DNA of 64,000 nt from Amycolatopsis cihanbeyliensis (GCF_006715045.1 NZ_VFML01000001.1:3750501-3814500), one strand, 5' to 3'. Numbered from the stretch's first letter, positions 8,154 to 18,488 are shown. The notes: generated by a model not told the origin, from the letters alone. Numbers and translations: made by a program.

Positions 8154-8197
8154 GAAATTTCAGTCTTAACAGTTCACAGTAAACCTTGAAATTTCAA
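8154..8197. promoter_or_regulatory. paired GAAATTTC palindromes between divergent genes
   Basis: GAAATTTC at 8154-8161 and TTGAAATTTCAA (perfect 12-bp palindrome) at 8186-8197. The GAAATTTC cores are 34 bp apart, close to three helical turns, in the 284-bp space between the divergent SDR (8113) and protease (8398) genes. This looks like a two-site operator; the regulator is unknown. Confidence 0.4.
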
Positions 8198-8397
8198 CAG
8201 TCATGGGCCTCGCCTGCTGGTTCTTCTTCTTGCCAGAATGCAAGCAAACACCCTAAGAATTTAATTTCAACACGTAGCATATGAGCGCGTAACAATTCAA
8301 GACTTTTGGGCTCTACCAGGGTGGATGTAATTTCGTAGCCGCAAAGACACCCCTGCGTGCACAACCCTGCACGTCTTTGACGCGAAGGAAAACATCC

Positions 8398-9102
8398 ATG
8401 CGAATCAAACGAGCTCTGACCACAGGCGCGATGGCATTGGCCATGGCGGGGACCGTACTGGCCCCGGGCAGCGCCAGCGCGGCACCCCCGGCGCCGAGTG
8501 ACGACGTGTCGCCTTCGATCATCGGCGGCACCTACGGCAACTACGGCCCGGCCGCGCGGCTCTACCGCAACGGGCGGGAGACCTGCTCCGCGACGATCAT
8601 CGCGCCGCAGTGGATCCTGACCGCCAGGCACTGCGTGGGCTCCGGCATGACCTTCCGGATCGGCAACCCGGTGGCCTCCCAGGGCACGTTCGCCAGGGCG
8701 ACCAACTACACCAACCACTCGGCCGACCTGTCCCTGGTTCGGCTGGACCGCTCGGTGCAGGCCAGCTACGCCCAGCTCGCCAGCTCCAACCCGACCCGGG
8801 GCAACACGGTGAACGTCTACGGCTGGGGCGCGACCTGCCGGGGCAACGAGGCGGGCTGCCAGTCCCCGAGGCTGAAGACGGCCACCACCACGTACTACGG
8901 CATCAGCCGGGACGCCTACGGCGGCCAGGCGCTGTACCTGTACCGCGGTAACGGCATCACCGCGGGCGGCGACTCCGGTGGCCCCGCCGTGTACAACGGC
9001 ACCCAGGTCGGCGTTGCTTCCACCAGCAACCGCAGCACGGTCACCAACTACACCTCGGTGGCCGCCTACCGCAGCTGGATCCGCCAGGTCGCGGGTGTCT
9101 GA
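8398..9102 (+). CDS. secreted trypsin-like serine protease (S1 family)
   Basis: 234 residues. The signal peptide MRIKRALTTGAMALAMAGTV ends near SASA-AP. A short propeptide leads to IIGG, the usual mature N-terminus of chymotrypsin-fold proteases. The catalytic triad is visible as His in LTARHCV, Asp in SADLSLVRL and Ser in AGGDSGGPAV. Cys residues in ETCSATI/RHC and TCRGNEAGC could form disulfides. GAAGGA precedes the ATG at 8398. The product should be an exported protease. The terminator at 9123-9157 follows. Confidence 0.93.
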   Translation: MRIKRALTTGAMALAMAGTVLAPGSASAAPPAPSDDVSPSIIGGTYGNYGPAARLYRNGRETCSATIIAPQWILTARHCVGSGMTFRIGNPVASQGTFARATNYTNHSADLSLVRLDRSVQASYAQLASSNPTRGNTVNVYGWGATCRGNEAGCQSPRLKTATTTYYGISRDAYGGQALYLYRGNGITAGGDSGGPAVYNGTQVGVASTSNRSTVTNYTSVAAYRSWIRQVAGV

Positions 9103-9122
9103 CGCCTGAACCCTGACCGAAC

Positions 9123-9157
9123 GGGGCCGTACACGCTCACGAGGCGTGCGCGGCCCC
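9123..9157. terminator. bidirectional intrinsic terminator-like hairpin
   Basis: GGGGCCG at 9123-9129 pairs with CGGCCCC at 9151-9157, with ACACGC/GCGTGC extending the stem. It lies between the convergent protease and kinase genes, with a short T-rich stretch (TTCTACA) after it. Confidence 0.7.
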
Positions 9158-9161
9158 GCTT

Positions 9162-9797
9162 CTACAGTGCGAACTGCTTGAGCTCCATGTCCGCCACCAC
9201 CAGGTCGGCCCGGTCCCTGGTGGCCGCGATCAGGTCGGCGTTGCGCTGGTCCGAGCCCAGCGCGCGCTGCCTGGCCTCGACCAGCGAGCGGCCGTAGTGC
9301 CGGTGCCGGGTGACCAGCCGCTCCAGCCGCTCGTCCTCGTCCGGGGCCAGGTACCAGGCCTCGGCCAGCAGCGGACGCAACTGGTCCCATGGCTCGGTGT
9401 CCAGCAGCAGGTAGTTCCCCTCGGTGATCACCAGGGGCACCTTCGGGGAGACCGGCACCGCGTTCGCGATCGGCTCCTCGATCTCCCTGCGGAACTCCGG
9501 CGCGTAGACCGGCTCCGTGCCCTCGCTCAGCCTGCGGATCAGGTGCACGTAGCCGTGCGCGTCGAAGGTGTCCGGCGCGCCCTTGCGGTCGGCGCGGCGC
9601 AGCCGGTTCAGCTCGATCTGCGCGAGGTGGAACCCGTCCATGCCGACCACCGCGGCCCGGTTGCCGAGCGCGCGGGCGATCCGCCAGGCGAGCGTGGTCT
9701 TGCCGGAGGCCGGTGCGCCGACGATGCCGAGCACCGAGCGCTCTCCGCTGGCAACCAGTGCCTCCGCCCTGGCCAGCAGGTCGTCGTACGAGGTCAT
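9162..9797 (-). CDS. nucleoside/nucleotide kinase-family protein, FrcK-like
   Basis: 211 residues with the P-loop GAPASGKTTLAWRIA and a uridine-kinase/pantothenate-kinase-like core (MDGFHLA, DTFDAHGYVHLI, EGNYLLL). Proteins of this type are the K component of frcBCAK sugar-uptake operons in rhizobia and actinomycetes, where their exact role in sugar phosphorylation is unsettled. Here it is the last gene of the ABC operon, with a single base between its start and the stop of the PfkB kinase gene, so it is almost certainly co-transcribed. Confidence 0.85.
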   Translation of the reverse strand: MTSYDDLLARAEALVASGERSVLGIVGAPASGKTTLAWRIARALGNRAAVVGMDGFHLAQIELNRLRRADRKGAPDTFDAHGYVHLIRRLSEGTEPVYAPEFRREIEEPIANAVPVSPKVPLVITEGNYLLLDTEPWDQLRPLLAEAWYLAPDEDERLERLVTRHRHYGRSLVEARQRALGSDQRNADLIAATRDRADLVVADMELKQFAL

Positions 9798-9798
9798 G

Positions 9799-10634
9799 TC
9801 ACTCCCATCTCGCCCTGATCGGGCTTACCCAACTTCGTGGTCCACGGTGGCGCACCCGCTCGGCCGCCACCTCGTTCGCGAACGCGATCAGCTCCGGCAG
9901 CGCGAGCTCGCCCACCCGCGCGGCCAGCGCGCCGTGCCAGACGTCGCCCGCGCCGAGGGTGTCGGCGACCTCGGCCACCCTGGGCACCGGCACCTCGCCC
10001 TCGGCCCCGCCCGCGCGCCAGCGCACCGGATCCGGGCCCGCGGTGGTGAGCACCGCGGGCACCGCGCGCAGCGCGCCCTCGGGGGCGCGGAACTGCGCGG
10101 AGCAGGCGGCGATGTCCACCAGCGGCAGCAGCTCGGCCAGCACCGGCTTCCAGCTACCCGCGTCCAGCACCACCGGCGCCCCCGCCGCGCGGGCCCAGCG
10201 CGCCACCCGCAGTGCCAGCTCCGGGTGGTGCCCGTCCAGCAGTACCGCGCGCACCGGCTCGGCGGGCTCGGGCCAGTCCGGCGGCCCCGGTGGCGCCTTG
10301 CCCGCGTTGTGCGAGACGACGGTGCGCTCGCCATCCCGCTCCCGCACCGCCACGGCGCTGACCGCGGGCGGGTGCGGGAAGTCCGGCGCGAGGTCGTGCA
10401 CGGTCACCCCGTGGGCCTCCAGGTCGGCACGGGCCAGCCCGGCCAGCGGGTGCGCGCCGAGTACGGTGAGCAGCCGCGCCCGCCGCCCCAGCGCCGCCAC
10501 GGTCACCGCGGCGTTCGTCGCGGGCCCACCCGCCGCGGTGTCCACCTCAAGCGACTGCACCTTCTCGCCGGGCGCCGGCAACCGCTCCACCCGCTGCACC
10601 AGGTCGATCGTGCACAGTCCGGCCAGCAACACGG

Positions 10635-10638
<4 letters not shown>
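9799..10638 (-). CDS. PfkB-family carbohydrate kinase
   Basis: 279 residues of the ribokinase/PfkB fold: the N-terminal GG motif region (DTAAGGPATNAAVTVAALG) and the C-terminal anion-hole signature DTLGAGDVWHGAL, whose Asp in GAGD is the catalytic base. It overlaps the upstream ATPase gene by ATGA and sits between frcA-like and frcK-like genes. It probably phosphorylates the sugar (ribose, fructose or similar) imported by this ABC system; the precise sugar cannot be read from sequence. Confidence 0.9.
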
Positions 10639-11449
<811 letters not shown>

Positions 11450-11453
<4 letters not shown>

Positions 11454-12427
11454 CGCTGCCTCCTCGCCACGCGATCCACGGCCACCGCGGCGATCACCAG
11501 CGCGCCGGTCGCCACGTCCTGGTAGAGCGCGTCCACCCCGAGCTGGGTCAGCCCGGAGCGCAGCACCGCCACGATCAGCGCGCCCATCATCGTGCCGAGC
11601 ACCGAGCCACGGCCGCCGAAGAGGCTGGTGCCACCCAGCACCACGGCGGTGATCGACTCCAGGTTCCCGAGCTGGAAGGCGTTCGGGTCGGCGTTGGGCA
11701 CCCTACCCAGCGCCTGCCAGGCCGCGATCCCGTAGATCAGGCCGGCCACCACATATACCGAAAGAATCGTGCGGTTTACCTTGATTCCGGACAGCCGCGC
11801 GGACTCCGGCGCGTTGCCGACGGCGTACACGTGCCGCCCCCAGGCGGTCCGGGTCAGCGCGTACCAGACCACCAGGTACATCACCAGCGCCAGCGTCATG
11901 CCGTAGGTGATCTCGATGCCACCGAACAGGTAGCGCCGGGTGCCCAGCCAGGTGAGCAGCTCGTCGGTCACCGGGACGGCCTCGCCGCCCGCGTAGATCC
12001 GGCCCGCGGCGGCCAGCATGGTCAGCCCGCCGAGCGTGACGATGAACGGCGGCAACCGCACCCTGGTCACCAGCGAGCCGATCACCGCGGAGATCACCAC
12101 GGTGGCGGCGATGCCGAGCAGCAGGGCCGCGCTGCCGTCCATACCACCGGTGGCCAGCTTGGCCATCAGCAGCGTGGCCAGCACCATCGCCGCGGCGTTG
12201 GCCAGGTCGATCCCGGCGGTGAGGATGATCAGGGTCTGGCCCAGCGCCAGGGTGCCGATCACCAGCGACTGCTGCACCACGAGGGACAGGTTGTCCAGGT
12301 TGAGGAACGTGTCCGTGGACACGGAGAAGATCGCCACCGCCAGCACCAGCGCGAGCGCGGGACCCACCGCCGGGGCACGCAGGAAGAACTCCCGCACGCC
12401 GGTACGCTCGTCCAACTCGGTCGTCAT
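11450..12427 (-). CDS. sugar ABC transporter permease (FrcC/RbsC-like)
   Basis: 325 residues with 8-10 hydrophobic segments and the branched-chain/ribose permease signatures LTAGIDLANAAAMVLATLLMAK and ESITAVVLGGTSLFGGRGSVLGT. It is the membrane channel of the operon. Start and stop overlap neighbouring genes by four bases each, indicating tight coupling with the binding-protein and ATPase genes. Confidence 0.92.
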
Positions 12428-13425
12428 TCGTCCCCCCAGCAGTGCTCGAGACCCCAGCCGGTGTCCTTGCTGTCCATCCCGGGTACCGGTTTGTCGGTGA
12501 TCACCACGGACCCGGTGTCGATGAACCCGCTCGGCTTGGTCCCGGTGTCGGCGTACTCCACCGCGGCGGCCACGCCCCGCTCGGCCATCCGCGCGGGGAA
12601 CTGCATCACCGTGGCGTCGTACAACCCGTTCCGCACGTCGCGCACGCCCTCGCAGCCGCCGTCGATCGAACCCATCACGACCTGCTCGGCGAGCCCGCGC
12701 GGGCGCAGCGCCGCGTAGGCGCCGCGCGCGCTCGGCTCGTTCATCGTGTAGACCGCGTTCAGGTCGGTGGTGCGCTGCAGCAGGTTCTCCACCCGCTGCT
12801 GCGCGGTGTTCTGGTCCCCGTTGGCCGGCGCGCGCCCGCGGATCGCCGGGTCCCCTCCGGCGAGCCCGATGCCGTCGAGGAAGCCGTTGTGCCGGTTGGT
12901 GTCCACGCTGCTGCCCGGCGTTCCGTCGACCATGAACAGCTTCGGCGGGGTGTCCCCGAGCGCCGCCCGGACGTAGGCGCCCTGCTTGCGGCCGGCCGCC
13001 ACGTTGTCGGTGGCGATGGTGGCGTCCACCGCGTCGGCCGGCTCGGTCGCGGTGTCCAGCGCGATCACCAGCACACCCGCCCCGCGGGCCCGCTCGATCG
13101 CGTCCAGCACACCGGTCGAGGAGTTCGGCGTGATCAGGATGGTGTTCACGCCCTGTTGCAGCAGGTTCTCGATCGCCTTGACCTGCCCGTTGTTGTCCCC
13201 GTCGAACTGGCCGGCCAGCGCGCTGAACTCGGCACCCGCCTCCCGCGCCGCCGCGCTCGCCGCCACCCGCAACTGCACGAAGTAGGGATTGGTGTCGGTC
13301 TTGGTGACCAGCCCGATGTTGACCTGGTCGCCGCCCGCGTCCGCGCTACCGCCCCAGTGCCGTTCTACCGTGCACCCGGTGGCGAGCACCGCCAGCGCGA
13401 GGCCCATGAGGGCCGGTTTCCGCAT
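12424..13425 (-). CDS. sugar ABC transporter substrate-binding lipoprotein (FrcB-like)
   Basis: 333 residues. The signal MRKPALMGLALAVLATGC carries a lipobox. The periplasmic-binding-protein fold typical of ribose/fructose receptors follows (VNIGLVTKTDTNPYFVQLR; LLQQGVNTILITPNSS; ALDTATEPADAVDATIATDN), and it ends with EHCWG as FrcB proteins often do. AGGAGAT lies ahead of the ATG at 13425; the frame is open further upstream through the operator and is not used. It is the first gene of the five-gene operon, facing the LacI gene across a 22-bp palindrome. Confidence 0.92.
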   Translation of the reverse strand: MRKPALMGLALAVLATGCTVERHWGGSADAGGDQVNIGLVTKTDTNPYFVQLRVAASAAAREAGAEFSALAGQFDGDNNGQVKAIENLLQQGVNTILITPNSSTGVLDAIERARGAGVLVIALDTATEPADAVDATIATDNVAAGRKQGAYVRAALGDTPPKLFMVDGTPGSSVDTNRHNGFLDGIGLAGGDPAIRGRAPANGDQNTAQQRVENLLQRTTDLNAVYTMNEPSARGAYAALRPRGLAEQVVMGSIDGGCEGVRDVRNGLYDATVMQFPARMAERGVAAAVEYADTGTKPSGFIDTGSVVITDKPVPGMDSKDTGWGLEHCWGDE

Positions 13426-13494
13426 ATCTCCTGTCCTCCACGCTGAGGTCGAGAGGTGGATGACCGGCAAGGTAGACAGCGGTAGGCTCCTCGG

Positions 13495-13516
13495 CAAGCG
13501 TTTGCGCAAACGCTTG
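13495..13516. promoter_or_regulatory. LacI-family operator, 22-bp perfect palindrome
   Basis: AAGCGTTTGCGCAAACGCTT (13496-13515) extends by one further paired base on each side. It contains the TTTGCGCAAA core and central CG typical of LacI/GalR operators. It sits between the divergent uptake operon (start 13425) and lacI-type gene (start 13566), so the regulator very likely controls both. Confidence 0.9.
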
Positions 13517-13565
13517 GCAGCACGCTTGCCAGAACCATGCCGCCGAACCCGACGCGAGGAGGCCG

Positions 13566-14582
13566 ATGTCGCCGTCGAGATCGTCCCGCCCCACCCAGCG
13601 CGATATCGCCGAGCTGGCCGGCGTCTCGATCACCACGGTCTCGCACGTGGTCAACGGGACCAGGGCGGTGGCGCCGGAGACCAGGACCGCCGTACTGACC
13701 GCGATCGAGCAGACCGGCTACACCGGGGACGCGATCGCCCGCTCACTGGTGACCGGCGGTACCCGATCCATCGGGGTGGCCATCTCGCTGCTGGCCAACC
13801 CGTACTTCGCGGTGCTGATGCAGGCGATCGAGCGGGAGGCCGCGGCGGCCGGGTACACGGTGCTGCTCGCCGACACCCACGACACGGTGTCCACCGAGCA
13901 GGACACCGTACGCGCGCTGCGCTCCCGGCGGGTGGACGGCCTGCTGCTCACCCCGGCGCCAGGCGACGGCACGGTGATCGGCGAGCTGGTGTCGCTGGGC
14001 ATGCCGACGGTGCTGCTGGACCGGCTCACCACCCGCACCGATGTGGACCAGGTCGGCGCGGAGAACATCCAGTCCACCTCGGCACTGACCGAGCACCTCG
14101 GCAGCCGCGGGCACCGGCGGATCGGGCTGATCTCCGGCGCGCCCGGCCTGGCCACCAGCGAGGAACGCACGCTCGGCTACCGGCTGGGTCTCGGCCGCAG
14201 CGGGCTCGCCTGGAACCCGGAACTGGTGACCTGCGGGCATTCCGCCCGGGAGGGTGGCGCCGCGGCGCTGCGCGAGCTGCTGGCGCTGCCCGAGCCACCG
14301 ACCGCCGTGGTGGTGGCCAACGACGCGATGATGGTGGGCGTGCTGCACGAGGCACAGCGGCGCGGGCTGCGGATCGGCGGCGACCTGGCGCTGGCCGGGT
14401 ACGACGACGCGGAGTGGGCCGACCTGGTGGATCCCCCGCTGACCACGATGGCGCAGCCGGTGGAGGAGATCGGCAGGCAGGCGGTCCGGCTACTGCTCGG
14501 GCGGATCGCCGATCCCGACCGGGCCCCGGAGACCATCCGGCTGCCACCCGCGCTACGGCACCGTGCCTCCTGCGGCTGCTAG
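13566..14582 (+). CDS. LacI-family transcriptional regulator of the sugar ABC operon
   Basis: 338 residues. The N-terminal HTH TQRDIAELAGVSITTVSHVVNGTRAVAPETR includes the hinge region, then a periplasmic-binding-like effector domain (RSIGVAISLLANPYFAVLMQAIEREA; PTAVVVANDAMMVGVLHEAQRRGLRIGGDLALAGYDDAEW). A strong AGGAGG precedes the ATG at 13566. The operator at 13495-13516 lies between it and the uptake genes, indicating local, sugar-responsive repression and autoregulation. Confidence 0.95.
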   Translation: MSPSRSSRPTQRDIAELAGVSITTVSHVVNGTRAVAPETRTAVLTAIEQTGYTGDAIARSLVTGGTRSIGVAISLLANPYFAVLMQAIEREAAAAGYTVLLADTHDTVSTEQDTVRALRSRRVDGLLLTPAPGDGTVIGELVSLGMPTVLLDRLTTRTDVDQVGAENIQSTSALTEHLGSRGHRRIGLISGAPGLATSEERTLGYRLGLGRSGLAWNPELVTCGHSAREGGAAALRELLALPEPPTAVVVANDAMMVGVLHEAQRRGLRIGGDLALAGYDDAEWADLVDPPLTTMAQPVEEIGRQAVRLLLGRIADPDRAPETIRLPPALRHRASCGC

Positions 14583-15616
14583 TCCAGCGTGGCCGCGGCC
14601 TCCAGCAGCATCCAGGCACCGACCTGCACGGAGAGGTCACGGGCCGGATGCCCTGCCAGCGCACCGGGGTCCGGTGCCTGCTCCGTCCACTCCGGACTGA
14701 ACAGCGGCAGACCCGCCACCGTGGCCGAGCCCCGCCTGCAGGCCTCGGCCGAGGCACGCACCAGCCCGGCAGCCGCGCTCGCCGCCTCTCCCGGCGGGAG
14801 CCCGCGGGCGGCCAGCGCGAGGTAGCGGGCCAGGATGCCGGCGAACAGCCCGCCGTCGCCACCGCCCTGGCCGCGCAGCACCCCGCCGGGCGCGCAGTGT
14901 GCCGCCACCGCGCGGACCGTACGCGCTGCCGCGTCCACATCGGACAGCTCGAGGCAGGCGCCGAGGAAGACGCCCTGGCAGTAGGTGTAGACGAGGGTGA
15001 CCAGCTCGTCGCCCTCCTCCTGGCCCGGCTCGGCGACCCGCAACCCGTCCCGGACCAGCCCGGTGGCCGGATCGACCAGCGTGCCCGCCATCCAGGCGAG
15101 CAGCGCGCGGGCCCGCTCGGTGTCCCCCGCGCGGGCATGCGCGATGGCGGCGGGCCCGTTGGCCGGCGCGTTCTTGAACCGGTCCCCGCGCCGCCACCAG
15201 ATCCCGCCACCCCCGTCCCGGGACCACCCCGCGCGCAGCCGGGCCAGGATCCGCCGTAAAGGAACCCGCACGTCCAGGCCGGTCACCGCGTGCGCCCGTT
15301 GCAGGGCCAGCGCCAGCCAGGCGATGTCGTCGTAGTAGTCGTTCAGCCAGCCGCCGCGGTTGCGTAACCGGATCGAGCGGGCGAACCGGCCGATCAGCCG
15401 CGCGCGCCGGGGTTCCGGGTCGCGCAGTTGCGCGTCCACAAGGCAGTCCAGCAGGTGCGCCTGCCACCAGTAGTTCCAGTGCCGGTGCGGCCGATCGGCC
15501 GGGCCGGGTGGCCAGGCGCTGCGCCCGAGCACTGTGCCGGGTAGCCCGTACACCCGGCACAGGTGCCTGCTCGTCACCGCCCGCTCGGCGGCGCTCGCCC
15601 ACCGCGCCGAGGTCAT
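14579..15616 (-). CDS. glycoside hydrolase family 76-like protein (alpha-1,6-mannanase type)
   Basis: 345 residues of an (alpha/alpha)6 barrel with the GH76 catalytic motif YYDDIAWLAL; Asp96 and Asp97 are the expected catalytic pair. Other GH76-like segments are NYWWQAHLLDCLVDA, GGIWWRRGDRFKNAPANGPAAI and YTYCQGVFLGACLELS. There is no signal peptide, so it may act inside the cell or need unconventional export. It converges with lacI, with stops overlapping by four bases. Actinobacterial GH76 enzymes act on alpha-1,6-mannan backbones; activity here is inferred. Confidence 0.83.
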   Translation of the reverse strand: MTSARWASAAERAVTSRHLCRVYGLPGTVLGRSAWPPGPADRPHRHWNYWWQAHLLDCLVDAQLRDPEPRRARLIGRFARSIRLRNRGGWLNDYYDDIAWLALALQRAHAVTGLDVRVPLRRILARLRAGWSRDGGGGIWWRRGDRFKNAPANGPAAIAHARAGDTERARALLAWMAGTLVDPATGLVRDGLRVAEPGQEEGDELVTLVYTYCQGVFLGACLELSDVDAAARTVRAVAAHCAPGGVLRGQGGGDGGLFAGILARYLALAARGLPPGEAASAAAGLVRASAEACRRGSATVAGLPLFSPEWTEQAPDPGALAGHPARDLSVQVGAWMLLEAAATLD

Positions 15617-15641
15617 CCCCCTATCATCTCGCCACTACCCG

Positions 15642-15657
15642 CATACCGCCCGGTATG
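15642..15657. promoter_or_regulatory. candidate operator CATACCG-CC-CGGTATG
   Basis: A perfect 7-2-7 inverted repeat, 27 bp upstream of the molybdopterin oxidoreductase start and 26 bp upstream of the divergent GH76 start. The shape (ACCGNNCGGT core) is usual for TetR-family operators in actinomycetes. No TetR gene is adjacent, so the regulator would be encoded elsewhere. Confidence 0.5.
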
Positions 15658-15683
15658 TCTACGATGCGAGGGAGGAGGTGCCC

Positions 15684-17834
15684 ATGACCAAGGCGCATGT
15701 GACATGTCCGTTGTGCGAGGCGACCTGCGGGCTGGAGGTCACCCTGGACGGCCGGGAGGTCGCGGGGGTTCGCGGGGATGCCGAGGACGTGTTCTCCGGC
15801 GGGTTCATCTGCCCGAAGGGCACCTCGATCGGTGCCCTGCACCACGACCCGGACCGGCTGCGCGCCCCGCTGGTGAAGCGGGACGGCACCTTCGTCGAGG
15901 TGTCCTGGGACGAGGCCTTCGCCGAGATCGACGCCCGGCTGCCCGGCATCCGCGCCGAGCACGGGCCGAACGCGGTCGCCGTCTACGCGGGCAACCCGAG
16001 CGTGCACAACCTGTCCACCGCGCTCTACGGCCGGGCGCTGTACAAGGCGCTCGGCACCCGGAACTTCTACACCGCGGGCACGGTGGACCAGATCCCGAAG
16101 CACTACTCCAGCGGGTACCTGTTCGGCGACGCCTTCACCATCCCGGTGCCGGACCTGGACCGCACCGAGCACCTGCTGATTCTCGGCGCGAACCCGCTGG
16201 TGTCCAACGGCAGCCTGATGACCGCCGCGGACGCGCGGGGCAGGCTGCGCCGGATCCGGGAGCGCGGCGGGCGGATCGTGGTCGTCGACCCGCGGCGTAC
16301 CCGGACCGCGAAGGCGGCCGACGAGCACCACGCGATCCGGCCCGGCACCGACGCGCTGCTGCTGTTCGCGCTGGTGCGGGTGCTGTTCGCGGAGGAAAGG
16401 GTGGCGCTGGGCAGGCTGGCCGAGCATGTGCACGGGGTGGAAGCGGTACGCGAGCTGGCGCTGCCGTTCACCCCGGAGGCGGTCGCCCCGGCCACCGGGA
16501 TCGCGGCCGGCGAGATCCGCCGGATGGCGCGCGAGCTGGCCGCGGCCGAGCGGGCCGTGGTGTACGGCCGGATCGGCACCACCACCCAGGCCTTCGGCAC
16601 CCTGGCCAGCTGGCTGGTGGACGTGCTCAACGTGCTCACCGGGAACCTGGACGCCGAGGGCGGGGCGATGTTCCCGCTGGCCGCTGCCGGGCAGGCCAAC
16701 GCCGCCGGGCGGGCCCGCAGGCCGTTCGCCACGGGCCGGTGGCACACCAGGGTGCGCGGCCTGCCCGAGGTGTTCGGCGAGGTGCCGGTGGCCGCGCTGG
16801 CCGAGGAGATCAGTACCCCCGGCGCGGAGCGGGTGCGGGCGCTGATCACGGTGTGCGGCAACCCCTGCCTGAGTGCCCCGAACGCGGGGCGGCTGGCCGA
16901 GGCGCTCGGCGAGCTGGACTTCATGGTGTCGCTGGATGTGTACCTGAACGAGACCACCCGGCACGCCGACGTGATCCTGCCGGGGCCGAGCCCGCTGGAA
17001 CGGCCGCACTACGACCTCGCGCTCTACCAGCTCGCGGTGCGCAATGTGGCGAACTGGACCCCGGCGGCGCTGCCGGCCGAGCTGCCGCAGGAGTGGGAGA
17101 CGCTGCTGCGGCTGACCGGGATCGTGACCGGCCAGGGTCCGGACGTCGACCTCGCCGCGCTGGACGAGGCGATGGCCGCCGAGGTCGCGCGGCGCTCCGG
17201 CGTGGAACCCGCGGCCGCGGCGGATCGGCGCGGGCCGGAACGGTTGATCGACCTGATGCTGCGCGGCGGCCCCTACGAACTCACCCTCGCCGATCTGGAG
17301 GCCGCCCCGCACGGGCTCGACCTCGGGCCGTTGCGCCCGCGCATCCCGGAGGTGCTGAGCACCGCCGGCGGCAAGGTGGAGCTGGCCCCGGAGTCGATCA
17401 CCGCCGATGTGCCGCGGCTGGCCGAGACCCTCCTGGCACCGGTGAACGGCATGGTGCTCATCGGCCGCAGGCACCTGAGCTCGAACAACTCCTGGATGCA
17501 CAACCTGGAGCCGCTGGTCCGCGGCAGCAACAGGTGCACGGTGCAGGTGCATCCCGAGGACGCGAGCAGGCTCGGCCTCACCGACGGCGGCACGGCCGAG
17601 CTCAGCGCGCGGACCGGCCGGATCCGGGTTCCGGTGGAGGTGACCGAGGAGATCCGGCCCGGGGTGGTGAGCGTTCCGCACGGCTGGGGCCACGACCTGG
17701 CCGGGGTACGCGCCGCGGTCGCCGCCGAGCATGCCGGGGTGAACTCGAACCTGGTGGCCGACGAGCGGCTGCTGGACGCGCTGTCCGGTACCGCGGTGCT
17801 GAACGGGATCCCGGTCCAGGTGGCCCCGGCGTAG
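15684..17834 (+). CDS. molybdopterin-dependent oxidoreductase (4Fe-4S, DMSO-reductase superfamily)
   Basis: 716 residues. The N-terminal CPLCEATC and FICPKG segments supply four Cys for a [4Fe-4S] cluster, as in assimilatory nitrate reductase and formate dehydrogenase alpha. The molybdopterin-binding core follows (AVYAGNPSVHNL, LLILGANPLVSNGSLM, HHAIRPGTDALLLFAL, NVLTGNLDAEGGAMF), then a C-terminal molydopterin-dinucleotide domain (VQVHPEDASRLGLTDGGTAELSARTGRI). There is no Tat signal, so it is cytoplasmic. GGAGGAGG precedes the ATG at 15684. No partner subunit is adjacent; the substrate is unknown. Confidence 0.9.
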   Translation: MTKAHVTCPLCEATCGLEVTLDGREVAGVRGDAEDVFSGGFICPKGTSIGALHHDPDRLRAPLVKRDGTFVEVSWDEAFAEIDARLPGIRAEHGPNAVAVYAGNPSVHNLSTALYGRALYKALGTRNFYTAGTVDQIPKHYSSGYLFGDAFTIPVPDLDRTEHLLILGANPLVSNGSLMTAADARGRLRRIRERGGRIVVVDPRRTRTAKAADEHHAIRPGTDALLLFALVRVLFAEERVALGRLAEHVHGVEAVRELALPFTPEAVAPATGIAAGEIRRMARELAAAERAVVYGRIGTTTQAFGTLASWLVDVLNVLTGNLDAEGGAMFPLAAAGQANAAGRARRPFATGRWHTRVRGLPEVFGEVPVAALAEEISTPGAERVRALITVCGNPCLSAPNAGRLAEALGELDFMVSLDVYLNETTRHADVILPGPSPLERPHYDLALYQLAVRNVANWTPAALPAELPQEWETLLRLTGIVTGQGPDVDLAALDEAMAAEVARRSGVEPAAAADRRGPERLIDLMLRGGPYELTLADLEAAPHGLDLGPLRPRIPEVLSTAGGKVELAPESITADVPRLAETLLAPVNGMVLIGRRHLSSNNSWMHNLEPLVRGSNRCTVQVHPEDASRLGLTDGGTAELSARTGRIRVPVEVTEEIRPGVVSVPHGWGHDLAGVRAAVAAEHAGVNSNLVADERLLDALSGTAVLNGIPVQVAPA

Positions 17835-18488
17835 TCACCAGGCGTCGGCGGGATTCGCGTGCCGGCTGATCCAGGCGTGCATCACGATGCCGGCCGCGAC
17901 CCCGGCGTTGATCGAGCGGGTCGAGCCGAACTGCGCGATGGACACCACTCGGGACGCGACCCGCTGGGCCTGCTCGGACAGCCCCGAGCCCTCCTGGCCG
18001 AACAGCAGCACGCACTCCCGTGGCAGGGCCACGTCCTGCACCGGCCGTGCGCCGTGGGTGTTGTCCACCGCGACCACGGGCAGGCCCTCGGCTTCCGCGA
18101 AGGCGGCGAACGAGGCGACGTCCGGGTGGTGGTGCAGGTGCTGGTAGCGATCGGTGACCATGGCACCCCGCCGGTTCCAGCGCCTGCGCCCGACGATGTG
18201 CACCGCCGCGGCGGCGAAGGCGTTGGCGGTACGCACCACGGTGCCGATGTTGTGATCGTGCTGGAAGTTCTCGATCGCCACGTGGAACGGGTGCCGCCTG
18301 CGGTCCAGGTCGGCGACGATCGCCTCGCGCCGCCAGTAGCGGTAGGCGTCCACCACGTTGCGCCGGTCGCCGTGTTCCAGCAGTTCCGGATCGTACCGGG
18401 GGTCCTCCGGCCAGGGACCCGGCCAGGGACCGACCCCGACCTCCGCGCGGAAGGTCCACTCCGTCGGCCCGGTCTCCTCGATCACCAC
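17835..18488 (-). CDS. TrmH/SpoU-family RNA 2'-O-methyltransferase
   Basis: 217 residues with the three SpoU motifs: FHVAIENFQHDHNIGTVVRTANAF, VLLFGQEGSGLS and RSINAGVAAGIVMHAWI. The fold is the trefoil-knotted SPOUT methyltransferase that modifies tRNA or rRNA ribose using S-adenosylmethionine. GATAAT lies a few bases ahead of tandem GTG codons; a leaderless transcript starting at the second GTG (18485) would have normal spacing. It ends one base after the molybdopterin gene, convergently. Confidence 0.9.
   Translation of the reverse strand: MVIEETGPTEWTFRAEVGVGPWPGPWPEDPRYDPELLEHGDRRNVVDAYRYWRREAIVADLDRRRHPFHVAIENFQHDHNIGTVVRTANAFAAAAVHIVGRRRWNRRGAMVTDRYQHLHHHPDVASFAAFAEAEGLPVVAVDNTHGARPVQDVALPRECVLLFGQEGSGLSEQAQRVASRVVSIAQFGSTRSINAGVAAGIVMHAWISRHANPADAW

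Noticed and set aside
15624..17732. A 702-codon open frame antisense to the molybdopterin oxidoreductase
   Set aside because: No recognisable motif, composition typical of a shadow frame; the plus-strand gene has intact Fe-S and cofactor motifs.
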